64,000 nucleotides of DNA from Streptomyces shenzhenensis (GTDB lineage Bacteria > Actinomycetota > Actinomycetes > Streptomycetales > Streptomycetaceae): positions 62,001 to 126,000 of the forward strand of contig NZ_PENI01000019.1 in assembly GCF_003688995.1 (NCBI RefSeq), written 5' to 3'. This document shows positions 42,720 through 50,159 of the stretch, piece by piece. Both the position numbers and the translations under genes were made by a program. The notes under the pieces are model-generated. The model did no database searches, had not been told where the DNA came from, and saw nothing but the letters and a program-made list of their open reading frames with translations. Every line of letters begins with the position of its first letter. Within the stretch, counting starts at the first letter, position 1.

Positions 42720-43919
42720 CTAAGTGAAGGCGGGTGTCGCTGCGGACAGCGTGCCGTCCAAAAGGGTCGAATCACCCATCTCGCTGAGCGCCAGGGCGAG
42801 CGCGCCGAGCACCTCGGCGCGGCCCCCGAGCGCGCCGGGAAGCACGGAGAGCTGACGCGCCGCGCTGGGGATGGCATAGCGCCCGACCGACTCCCTGATG
42901 GGCCCGAGCACCAGTTCCCCGGCCTCGGCGAGGTCACCGCCGAGGACCACCCGGCTGGGGTTCAGCAGATTGCACAGGTTGGCCACCCCGCTGCCGACGT
43001 GACGGCCGACGTCGGCGACCACCCGGCGGCAGCCCGGGTCGCCGTCCCGGGCCAGCCGTACGACGCCCTCCATGGTCAGGTCGGTGCCGTGACTGGGCTG
43101 GAGCAGCGGGAGCACATAGCGCGCGGCCGTGAAGGTCTCCAGGCAGCCGCGGTTGCCGCAGCGGCAGACCGGGCCGGACTCGTCGAGCGTGATGTGCCCG
43201 ATCTCACCGGCGGTGCCGCCGGGGCCCCGGTAGATCCTGCCGTTGATCACCAGACCGGCGCCGACACCGCTGGCGACCTTGATGTACGCCAGGTCGCGCA
43301 CGCCCCGGCCGCTGCCCCAGACCAGCTCGCCGAGGGCGCCCAGGTTGGCGTCGTTGTCCACGTGCACCGGTACGCCGAGCCGCCCCCGCAGCTCCTCGGC
43401 GGGCCGGGTGCCGGACCAGCCCGGCAAGATGGCGGTGGAGCCCAGGGTGCCCGACTCGACGTCGATGGGGCCGGGCACGCCGAGGCCCACGCCCGCGACC
43501 TTGGAGCGGTCGACGCCGGTCGCGTCGATCAGCCGGTTGACCAGTTGTTCCGCCCGGTCGAAGCCCTGCGCGGAGGAGGCGTCGACGTCCAGCGGCTCGG
43601 ACTCCTCCGCCAGCACCTGGTGCGCGAGGTTCCCGATCGCGACGCGCAGGTGGGTGTGGCCGAAATCGACGCCTATGACAATGCCGGCGTCTCCGCTCAG
43701 CGAGACGCTGCGGGCCCGCCTGCCGCCCGCCGACGTCGGCGTGACCTCGACGGTTCCGCCGTCCTTCAGTTCGCGCACGATATTGGAGACCGTGGCCGCG
43801 GACAGGCCGGTCGTCCGCGCGATCTCCGCCTGCGTGAGCGAGCCGGCGAGCCGCACCGCCCGTACGACTCGTTCCAGATTCGCTCGGTGCAGCGACGACT
43901 GCGACCCCGGAGTCTCCAT
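42720..43919 (-). CDS. ROK-family transcriptional regulator (Rok7B7-like) of xylose uptake
   Basis: 399 residues from the ATG at 43919; an ATG 21 bases upstream is possible. The N-terminal winged helix (AEIARTTGLSAATVSNIVRELK) is followed by the ROK/ASKHA domain: VIGVDFGHTHLRVAIGNL, GLGVPGPIDVESGTLG, VDNDANLGALGELVWG, GPGGTAGEIGHITL and the zinc-binding CRCGNRGCLETF (three Cys). Its place directly upstream of xylFGH matches Rok7B7 of S. coelicolor, which affects xylose transport, carbon repression and antibiotics. It probably represses xylF until a sugar signal binds. Confidence 0.92.
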   Translation of the reverse strand: METPGSQSSLHRANLERVVRAVRLAGSLTQAEIARTTGLSAATVSNIVRELKDGGTVEVTPTSAGGRRARSVSLSGDAGIVIGVDFGHTHLRVAIGNLAHQVLAEESEPLDVDASSAQGFDRAEQLVNRLIDATGVDRSKVAGVGLGVPGPIDVESGTLGSTAILPGWSGTRPAEELRGRLGVPVHVDNDANLGALGELVWGSGRGVRDLAYIKVASGVGAGLVINGRIYRGPGGTAGEIGHITLDESGPVCRCGNRGCLETFTAARYVLPLLQPSHGTDLTMEGVVRLARDGDPGCRRVVADVGRHVGSGVANLCNLLNPSRVVLGGDLAEAGELVLGPIRESVGRYAIPSAARQLSVLPGALGGRAEVLGALALALSEMGDSTLLDGTLSAATPAFT

Positions 43920-44376
43920 CGACTCATCCACTCCCGCCATCGGCCGGGCAGCCCCAGCGCCGCCCGTGGCCCAGGTCACAACCGCGGAACCGGGCCACCT
44001 ACAAGTTGTGAACTCCAAGCTCTTCTGAAGGGGTTGCCGCCGTCAAGTCCTTGACGTAAATCGCTGCGACTTGGCCGGCCCCGCCACGGACACCCTCAGG
44101 ACACTCCCACGCCACCCCGGAGCAGGGCAGCGTCCCCCACGAACCGCTCCCCCGACCACCACCACCGCGCTCCGCGCCGCCACCCCCCACGCCCGCCCAC
44201 ACCCCCGCTCCCCCTTCAACCACGGAAACCGAGACATGCCCTTGCACCGCGCCCAGCTCCGCTGTGGGCGCCGGAGCCCATCAGACTCCGGTACCGACGC
44301 GTCTCGCCGGCATGGCCGGCCGTTCGTCGCTCCGTCGATGCCGGGAAACCGGGACACGACCTCCCGGACCGTCCTC
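43920..44376. other. Leader of the ROK gene and gene-free gap
   Basis: The part next to the ROK start (43960-44070) is the AT-richer promoter region, with CGTCAAG-N8-GTAAATC at 44041-44062. The remainder up to the TetR stop is high-GC without a convincing gene; plus-strand frames there are low-complexity His/Pro/Arg strings. Confidence 0.5.
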
Positions 44377-44985
44377 TCAGCTGGGCGGCCACTGCCGTAG
44401 GGCCATGTCGGCCACCATGTGGAGGTCGGCGCGGGCGGCGCCGCCGGCGGCCTGGACGGCGATGCCATTGGCCACGGTCATGAGGTACCGGGCGAGCAGG
44501 CCGGGATCGGTCCCCGCGGGCAGGTCGCCCTCGTCGACAGCGCGCTGGAACCGCTCTTCCAGCAGCGCGATGCCGCTGTTGCGCCACGCCGCCAAAGTGT
44601 CCCGGGCACTGCGACCGGGCTCGCCCGCCGCCAGGGAACCTTGGACACCGAGGCAGCCGGCGGGAGAATCGGGACGGGTGGTGGCCTGCACGGAACCTCG
44701 GAGGAACGCGGTGGCCACCTGCCGCGCGGTCGGCTCCGCCAGAGCCCGCGGTACGTATGCGGCGGGGCCGTCGGTGTAGCGCTGCAGGGCCTGCTGAAAC
44801 AGGTCTTCCTTGTTGCCGAAGGCCGCGTACATGCTGGTGCGGCTGATGCCCATGGCGTCGGTCAGGTCGGTGAGGCTGGCACCCTCGTAGCCCTGGCCCC
44901 AGAAGACCCGCATGGCCTGTTCGAGCGCCTTGTCGGCATCGAAGCCACGTGGCCGGCCGATCGGCGCCTTCTGCTGATCCCTCAC
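44377..44985 (-). CDS. TetR-family regulator controlling the adjacent hydrolase
   Basis: 202 residues from GTG at 44985. The helix-turn-helix reads GRPRGFDADKALEQAMRVFWG and LTDLTDAMGISRTSMYAAFG; the ligand domain includes CLGVQGSLAAGEPGRSARDTL and AVDEGDLPAGTDPGLLARYLMTVANG, a TetR_C type seen in regulators of oxidoreductases. It lies 44 bp after the hydrolase gene in the same direction. ACCGATCGGT occurs at 45008-45017, just ahead of its start, and three times upstream of the hydrolase, so it probably represses both. Confidence 0.88.
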   Translation of the reverse strand: MRDQQKAPIGRPRGFDADKALEQAMRVFWGQGYEGASLTDLTDAMGISRTSMYAAFGNKEDLFQQALQRYTDGPAAYVPRALAEPTARQVATAFLRGSVQATTRPDSPAGCLGVQGSLAAGEPGRSARDTLAAWRNSGIALLEERFQRAVDEGDLPAGTDPGLLARYLMTVANGIAVQAAGGAARADLHMVADMALRQWPPS

Positions 44986-45007
44986 GGGCGGATGGTACCC
45001 CTCCCGT

Positions 45008-45017
45008 ACCGATCGGT
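45008..45017. promoter_or_regulatory. TetR operator copy before the TetR gene
   Basis: ACCGATCGGT, a perfect 10-bp palindrome, identical to the box at 46146-46155 upstream of the hydrolase. Confidence 0.55.
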
Positions 45018-45029
45018 GCAGATCTGGGA

Positions 45030-46025
45030 TCACGCGAAGAAAGCGGTGAGTTCCCGCACGATGTCGTCGGGGCGTTCCTCGGCGAGATAGTGCCCCGCCC
45101 CCTTCAGCTCGACGTAGCGCGCGTCTGCCGCCAATCCCTCCAGCTGCGCGCGAAGGAGCTCGTAGTACTTGCCGCCGATTCCGAGCAGCGGCATGGTCAG
45201 CACCGGGTAGTCCTTCAGATCGGCTATGTCCTGCTGAAACGTCTGGTACCAGCCGTTCCCGCCGCGGATCGCATCCGGTGTGTTGTACGCGGCGGCATAA
45301 ATGGCTCGGGCCTCCTCGCTGAAGGCCCTGGGATCCCCGCCCTGAAAGTCGATCAGCCAGTCGACGATGAACCGGAACCGCCCCTCGAGGAGTTGCTCGG
45401 GCAACTGGGCGAGCTGGTTGAACGCGAACCACCACGGTGCCGGTCGGCCCGGCTGGGGCAGCATGCGCAGGTCGTTGAAGATCTCGGTGGGATGCCCGGT
45501 CTCCCACAAGGCGACCTTCCGGGTCGCTTCGGGATGGTTGGCGGCGAAGCTGTGCGCCACCATCGACCCGATGTCCTCGCCCGCGACATAGGCCTGGCTG
45601 TGTCCGAGGGCGCGAAGCAGTTCGTGGATGTCGCGGGCCATGGTCTTCTTGTCGTACCCGCCCGCGGGCTTGTCGGAGTCGCCCATGCCGCGCAGGTCCG
45701 GGGCGATCACCCGGTAGCGCCGCGCCAGCGGCGGCATGATCTTGTGGAACTGGTACCAGGTGCGCGGCCACCCGGGGAGCAGGACCAGGGGGTCACCCTG
45801 ACCTCCGGTGACATAGTGCAGCCGCGTGCCGTTGACCTCGGCGAAGCGGCTTGTGAAGCCCCTGACCATCGGGGTCCTCGGTTGACGGGCCCTCGGGGCG
45901 GCGGCCGCGGTGCCGGCAGGCAGGCCGAGCAGGGCCGCGGCACCGGCACCCGCGGTGACACCGAGCGCGCTGCGTCTGCTGAGCCGGTGGGAGAGCTCGG
46001 GGACGTCTGACCTCTTGGGGCTCAT
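45030..46025 (-). CDS. Exported epoxide-hydrolase-like alpha/beta hydrolase (Tat signal)
   Basis: 331 residues. The N-terminus carries a twin-arginine signal (HRLSRRSALGVTAGAGAAALLGLPAG). The fold shows LVLLPGWPRTWYQFHKIMPPLA (HGxP-like oxyanion motif replaced by PGWP), nucleophile elbow VAGEDIGSMVAHSFA with Asp as nucleophile, cap-domain aromatics, and catalytic His in LKGAGHYLAEERPDD. An Asp nucleophile fits epoxide hydrolases and haloalkane dehalogenases rather than esterases. It is controlled with the downstream TetR gene. The substrate is unknown. Confidence 0.88.
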   Translation of the reverse strand: MSPKRSDVPELSHRLSRRSALGVTAGAGAAALLGLPAGTAAAAPRARQPRTPMVRGFTSRFAEVNGTRLHYVTGGQGDPLVLLPGWPRTWYQFHKIMPPLARRYRVIAPDLRGMGDSDKPAGGYDKKTMARDIHELLRALGHSQAYVAGEDIGSMVAHSFAANHPEATRKVALWETGHPTEIFNDLRMLPQPGRPAPWWFAFNQLAQLPEQLLEGRFRFIVDWLIDFQGGDPRAFSEEARAIYAAAYNTPDAIRGGNGWYQTFQQDIADLKDYPVLTMPLLGIGGKYYELLRAQLEGLAADARYVELKGAGHYLAEERPDDIVRELTAFFA

Positions 46026-46145
46026 GTGCGGAACTCCTTCGCGTTTCGGGCGCTTCCGTCACGTTCGACTGCCGCGGAGTGGCAGCACATGGACGGCCGT
46101 CTCGGCATCACTCCGCCCACGCCCATGCCCTCCGCACACTTAAGC

Positions 46146-46200
46146 ACCGATCGGTACCGATCGGCATGGACGGGACTGTAGCACTTCCGCACCGATCAGT
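46146..46200. promoter_or_regulatory. Triple operator upstream of the hydrolase-TetR operon
   Basis: ACCGATCGGT (46146-46155) is followed directly by ACCGATCGGC (46156-46165), and ACCGATCAGT lies at 46191-46200. The repeated palindrome, shared with 45008-45017, is most simply the binding site of the TetR protein encoded at 44377-44985. Confidence 0.65.
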
Positions 46201-46310
46201 ACGGAAATAAGGGAGAGGGCAGCCGAGGGCGCAGCGGAGGAACCCCGGACCACGGGACGCCGCCCGGCCGGTTGTCCCGAGCGACGAAGTCGATGCGGAA
46301 CCGGAGAGGT

Positions 46311-46976
46311 TCAGGCGCGCGGCAGCACGCCCAGGAGCGCCGAGACGAAGGAGACCCGCAGCGCGTCACGCAGCTCCAGGTGGAGCACGCCGAGGGCAGG
46401 CTCGTCCGCGTAGGCGGCAAGGAGGCTGGGCGGCGGCGGTACGTACGCCGACAGGGCACCCGCCGAGACCAGGCTCATCAGGCAGAACAGCTGCGCGCCG
46501 TCGCCGAGTTCGGGCAGGTGGCGGCGCACGAGCTCGGTCATGGCCGCGAGCCGCGTGAGGGAGGAACGCTTGTGCCGCTTGACCACCTCGACCGAGACGT
46601 TGTGCTCAAGGACGCCGCCCTGCGCGCCGAAGAGGTCGCACAGCACCACCCGGTCCGCCAGCGACCGGCTGAGGATCTCGGCCAGCTGACCCGCCCGCAC
46701 TTCCGGTGCCGCGTGCGCCTCGACGCCCGCGGCCAGTTCGTCCGCCAGCTCGGCGAGCCAGCTCTCCAGAAAAGCGTCCAGCAGTTCCAGCAGTACCGCC
46801 TCGCGCGACTCGAAATACCGCAGGACGTTCGACTTGGCCAGGCCCACCCGCCGGCTGAGCTCGTTGAGGCTCACCTCGGCCACGGGCATCTCGTCGAGCA
46901 TCGCCGCCGCCGTGTCCAGGATCGCCCGGCGGCGGATCTCCCGCTGCTCCTCGCTTCGCGCCCGCTGAAATGTCAC
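46311..46976 (-). CDS. TetR-family regulator, divergent from an SDR gene
   Basis: 221 residues. RRRAILDTAAAMLDEMPVAEVSLNELSRRVGLAKSNVLRYFESREAV is a standard TetR helix-turn-helix (given here as two blocks joined at SLNEL). The C-terminal part (LCDLFGAQGGVLEHNVSVEVV) is a TetR_C domain common in actinomycetes. It is divergent from the SDR gene across 103 bp containing three related AGACCG...GGTCT boxes, so it is the likely local repressor of both genes. Confidence 0.88.
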   Translation of the reverse strand: MTFQRARSEEQREIRRRAILDTAAAMLDEMPVAEVSLNELSRRVGLAKSNVLRYFESREAVLLELLDAFLESWLAELADELAAGVEAHAAPEVRAGQLAEILSRSLADRVVLCDLFGAQGGVLEHNVSVEVVKRHKRSSLTRLAAMTELVRRHLPELGDGAQLFCLMSLVSAGALSAYVPPPPSLLAAYADEPALGVLHLELRDALRVSFVSALLGVLPRA

Positions 46977-46992
46977 GCCCTCAGCCTAACTT

Positions 46993-47066
46993 AAAGACCA
47001 CCGGTCCCTTGACAATAGACCGGCGGTCTTTTACCTTGGGATCCCACATAACAGACCGATGGTTCT
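46993..47066. promoter_or_regulatory. Divergent promoter with three TetR-type boxes
   Basis: AAAGACCACCGGTC (46993-47006), AGACCGGCGGTCT (47017-47029, nearly perfect palindrome) and AGACCGATGGTTCT (47053-47066). A good promoter for the SDR gene, TTGACA (47009-47014), 17 bp, TACCTT (47032-47037), has the middle box inside its spacer, so a bound repressor would block it. Confidence 0.7.
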
Positions 47067-47079
47067 TTAGGAGTGCGCC

Positions 47080-48003
47080 ATGAGCGGCAACTGGACCGAG
47101 CAACACATCCCTGATCAGCACGGCCGGGTGGCGATCGTGACCGGCGCCAACACCGGGCTGGGCTTCGAGACCGCCCGGATGCTCGCGGCGCGCGGGGCGG
47201 CGGTGGTCCTGGCGGTCCGCGACGTCGCGAAGGGCAGGCAGGCAGCCGCCCGCATCACCGGCGACGTCACCGTCCAGGCCCTCGACCTGGCCTCCCTGGA
47301 CTCGATCCGGTCCGCGGCGGCCGACCTGCGCGCGGCCCACCCGCGCATCGACCTTCTGATCAACAACGCGGGCGTGATGTACACCCCGCGGCAGACCACC
47401 GCCGACGGCTTCGAGCTGCAGTTCGGCACCAACCACCTCGGCCACTTCGCCCTGACCGGCCTGCTGCTGGACCGGCTCCTGCCCGTCCCCGGCTCCCGCG
47501 TCGTGACGGTCAGCAGCGCCGGTCACCGCATCCGGGCCGCCATCCACTTCGACGACCTGCAGTGGGAGCGCTCGTACAGCCGCGTCGCCGCCTACGGCCA
47601 GGCCAAACTCGCCAACCTGATGTTCACGTACGAACTGCAGCGCCGGCTCGCACCGTTCGGCACCACGGTCGCGGTGGCCGCCCATCCCGGCGTGTCCAAC
47701 ACCGAGCTCGCCCGCAACACGCCCGCCGCGCTTCGCCTGCCCGTCACCTGGCTCGCGCCGCTGCTCACCCAGAAGGCCGAGATGGGCGCCCTGCCCACCC
47801 TGCGCGCCGCCACCGATCCGGCCGTCACCGGCGGCCAGTACTACGGCCCCGGCAACCGGGGGGAGTTCCGCGGCTACCCGAAGCTGGTCGCCTCCAGCCC
47901 GGACTCCCACGACCGGGCCGTCCAGCAGCGCCTGTGGACCGTCTCCGAGGAGCTCACCGGGGTGACATCCTCAGCGGTGACTCCGCAGCCGAGGAATTCC
48001 TGA
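47080..48003 (+). CDS. Short-chain dehydrogenase/reductase
   Basis: 307 residues. The classical SDR motifs are in place: IVTGANTGLGFETARMLAARG (TGxxxGxG), LLINNAGVMYTP (NNAG), VVTVSSAGHR (catalytic Ser) and AAYGQAKLANLMF (YxxxK). The length and the HIRAAIHFDDLQWERSY-like segment fit the retinol-dehydrogenase/WW-domain oxidoreductase-like branch common in actinomycetes. The start is supported by TTTAGGAG. It is regulated with the divergent TetR gene. The substrate is unknown. Confidence 0.92.
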   Translation: MSGNWTEQHIPDQHGRVAIVTGANTGLGFETARMLAARGAAVVLAVRDVAKGRQAAARITGDVTVQALDLASLDSIRSAAADLRAAHPRIDLLINNAGVMYTPRQTTADGFELQFGTNHLGHFALTGLLLDRLLPVPGSRVVTVSSAGHRIRAAIHFDDLQWERSYSRVAAYGQAKLANLMFTYELQRRLAPFGTTVAVAAHPGVSNTELARNTPAALRLPVTWLAPLLTQKAEMGALPTLRAATDPAVTGGQYYGPGNRGEFRGYPKLVASSPDSHDRAVQQRLWTVSEELTGVTSSAVTPQPRNS

Positions 48004-48020
48004 GGCCGCAACCGGATTGC

Positions 48021-48067
48021 TGTGCACCGCTTTGCAGGCGGTTCCCTGACCACTCGGGCATACGACC
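48021..48067 (-). tRNA. 5' two-thirds of a tRNA-Cys (GCA), truncated remnant
   Basis: On the minus strand a 7-nt acceptor 5' strand (GGTCGTA), TG, a D-arm (CCC-GAGTGGTCA-GGG), then A and a 5-bp anticodon stem ACCGC/GCGGT around the loop CTGCAAA (anticodon GCA). Arm lengths match the Streptomyces tRNA-Cys layout I recall position for position. After the variable loop (GCACA) no T-arm or acceptor 3' strand follows; instead the SDR gene ends 18 bp away. An isolated T-loop-like GTTCGAGTCC lies on the same strand at about 48096-48105, on the wrong side. It is most likely a remnant at an insertion boundary. Confidence 0.5.
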
Positions 48068-48219
48068 GGGACGACGGGCGAAGCTCCGACACCCGGACTC
48101 GAACGCGGCGCGGACACCCCGAGCCCCACCGCCGCGGGCCGCCTCGAAGCGGCCACCACAGGGCCGCTCAGCGCAACGTCCCGTCAGGCTGCCGTCGGGC
48201 AGGTCGCGCTCAGTGTGGC

Positions 48220-49146
48220 CTACTTCAGCGCCCCCGCCGTCAGCCCCTGCACCACCTGGCGTTGGAAGACGATGTACGCCGCCAGTACCGGCAGCATCGC
48301 CATGACCAGGCCCGCGAACAGGCCGGACCAGTCGCCCTTGTAGCCCTGGCTCACCGCCAGTTGGACCAGGCCCTGGGTCAGGACGCGCTTGTCCGGGTCG
48401 GTGTTGAGCACCGTCGGGAGCATGTACTGGTTCCACTGGCCGAGGAAGTTGAAGATGCCCACGCTGATCAGCCCGGGCTTGGCCATGGGCAGCATGATCT
48501 GGAAGAACGTCCGGGAGTGGGACGCGCCGTCCACGAAGGCCGCCTCCGCCACCGATGTCGGCAACGTACGGAAGAACGCGGTCAGGAAGAACACCGTGAA
48601 CGGCAGGGAGTACGCGATGTAGACCAGGATCAGCCCGTGGATCGTGTTCAGCAGCCCCATGTTGTTCACGACGTAGAACAGCGGGACCAGGGCCAGCATG
48701 ATCGGGAAGCTCATGCCGCCGATGAACAGGTAGTAGATGAACCGGTTGCCGGGGAAGTCGAAGCGGGCGAGCACATACGCCGCCATCGAGCCGAGAACCA
48801 GCGTGCCGATCAGCGAACCGCCCACCACCAGGATGGTGTTGAGGAAGTAGTCGCTCATGTTGGCCTGCGTCCAGGCCCGCGACCAGTTGCCGAAGTGCAG
48901 CTTGTCCGGCAGCGACCACGGCGAGCTGAAGATGGAGCGGTCGTCCTTGAAGGACGTCATCACCGCCCACAGCAACGGCATGACCACCATGAACGCCCAG
49001 AGGATCAGAACGCCGTGCGAGAAGGCGTTGAGGACATGCCCCTCCTTCTTCTTCCGCCCGGACCGCCCGGCGGACGTCCCGTCCACCTCGGTGACCGGCG
49101 CACCGGACTCGGCCGGCAGGGGGGCGGGGGTCTTGGTCGTCTTCAT
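48220..49146 (-). CDS. ngcG: Sugar ABC transporter permease (NgcG-like)
   Basis: 308 residues. A disordered 35-residue start precedes six helices (HGVLILWAFMVVMPLLWAVM onward), and EAAFVDGASHSRTFFQIMLPMAKPG is the EAA loop that docks on the ATPase. It is MalG-type. No ATPase gene is in the operon; the shared MsiK ATPase is the usual partner in Streptomyces. With ngcF and ngcE it forms the importer for N-acetylglucosamine/chitobiose-type sugars; the assignment rests on remembered synteny with S. coelicolor SCO6005-6007. Confidence 0.88.
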   Translation of the reverse strand: MKTTKTPAPLPAESGAPVTEVDGTSAGRSGRKKKEGHVLNAFSHGVLILWAFMVVMPLLWAVMTSFKDDRSIFSSPWSLPDKLHFGNWSRAWTQANMSDYFLNTILVVGGSLIGTLVLGSMAAYVLARFDFPGNRFIYYLFIGGMSFPIMLALVPLFYVVNNMGLLNTIHGLILVYIAYSLPFTVFFLTAFFRTLPTSVAEAAFVDGASHSRTFFQIMLPMAKPGLISVGIFNFLGQWNQYMLPTVLNTDPDKRVLTQGLVQLAVSQGYKGDWSGLFAGLVMAMLPVLAAYIVFQRQVVQGLTAGALK

Positions 49147-49150
49147 CTGA

Positions 49151-50077
49151 TCAGTACTCCAGCCGCTCGCGACGGCCCAGTCGCATCACGATCGCCGCGA
49201 AGGCGAGCGTGACGACGAGCAGGGCGACGCCGATGGTGGTGGCGTAGGCGGCCTGACCGTCCCGGAACGCCTTCTGGTACACGTACAGGACCATCACGGT
49301 GGTCGAGTAGTCGGGGCCGCCCGGCCCGGTCGTCATGATCTGCACGACCGCGAACGACTCGGCACCCAGCGCGAGGATGCCCATGTAGACCCAGCCCGAC
49401 TGCACGGTGTCCCACAGCAGCGGCAGGGTGATGCGGAAGAACGTGGTGACGCGGCTCGCCCCGTCCAGCAGGGCCGCCTCGTACAGATCGGCGGGGATCG
49501 ACGCCATGCCCGCCGAGAACAGCACCACGAAGAAGCCGACCGTCGACCAGACGAGCACCGCCATCACGCACCACAGCGCGAGGTTCGGGTCGCCCAGCCA
49601 CAGCGGCTGGACGCTGTCGAGGCCGATACCGCGCAGCAGCGAGTTGATGGCGCCGCTGTCCGGGTTGTACGCGAAAGCGAACAGCAGCGCGACGATCGCG
49701 ATCGACAGCACCTGCGGGAAGAAGTAGACGATCTTGTAGAAGGAGGAGCCGCGGACGCCGGAGACGACCGGCCCGCCCCTACGGCGCCGGCCGCCCACAT
49801 TGATCATGAAGGAGAAGAACAGCGCAAGGCTGATCGTCACCAGCGGGAGCAGGACCGCGAACAGCAGGCTGTGCTGCAACGACTTCCAGAAGATCTTGTC
49901 GTCGAACATCCGCGTGTAGTTGTCGAGGCCCACCATCTTGAAGTCGGGGCTCAGCCCGGTCCAGTCCGTGAAGGAGTAGTAGATGGACTGGATGAAGGGC
50001 CATACGACGAAGAGCGCGTAGAGGCCCAGGGGCATCGCCAGGAACCCCACGATGAACCGGTACTTACCGTGCTGCAT
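49151..50077 (-). CDS. ngcF: Sugar ABC transporter permease (NgcF-like)
   Basis: 308 residues, MalF-type. FIVGFLAMPLGLYALFVVWPFI is the first helix, and EAALLDGASRVTTFFRITLPLLW the EAA loop. Six helices in total. It ends 4 bp before ngcG. The gene for the binding protein lies upstream, separated by a strong hairpin. It is the partner of NgcG in uptake of chitin-derived sugars. Confidence 0.88.
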   Translation of the reverse strand: MQHGKYRFIVGFLAMPLGLYALFVVWPFIQSIYYSFTDWTGLSPDFKMVGLDNYTRMFDDKIFWKSLQHSLLFAVLLPLVTISLALFFSFMINVGGRRRRGGPVVSGVRGSSFYKIVYFFPQVLSIAIVALLFAFAYNPDSGAINSLLRGIGLDSVQPLWLGDPNLALWCVMAVLVWSTVGFFVVLFSAGMASIPADLYEAALLDGASRVTTFFRITLPLLWDTVQSGWVYMGILALGAESFAVVQIMTTGPGGPDYSTTVMVLYVYQKAFRDGQAAYATTIGVALLVVTLAFAAIVMRLGRRERLEY

Positions 50078-50109
50078 TACTGCCGACCCCGATCTCTGCG
50101 CGGGCGCCG

Positions 50110-50149
50110 CCAGGGCCTGCCCGGCGGGGTGCCGCCGGGCAGGCCCTGG
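50110..50149 (-). terminator. Strong hairpin between ngcE and ngcF (attenuator)
   Basis: An 18-bp perfect stem, CCAGGGCCTGCCCGGCGG (50110-50127), loop GGTG, complement at 50132-50149. It lies 11 bp after the ngcE stop and 33 bp before ngcF, so it should make binding protein more abundant than permeases. Confidence 0.75.
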
Positions 50150-50159
50150 TGACGGATCG

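Noticed and set aside
44071..44400. A 109-codon plus-strand frame upstream of the ROK gene
   Set aside because: Low-complexity Pro/Thr/Arg/His string with no ribosome binding site and partial antisense overlap with the TetR gene.
48021..48107. A circularly permuted tRNA (T-arm ahead of the 5' half)
   Set aside because: The upstream T-loop-like piece has a poorly paired stem and its following bases do not pair with the acceptor strand GGTCGTA, so the two pieces do not form one tRNA.
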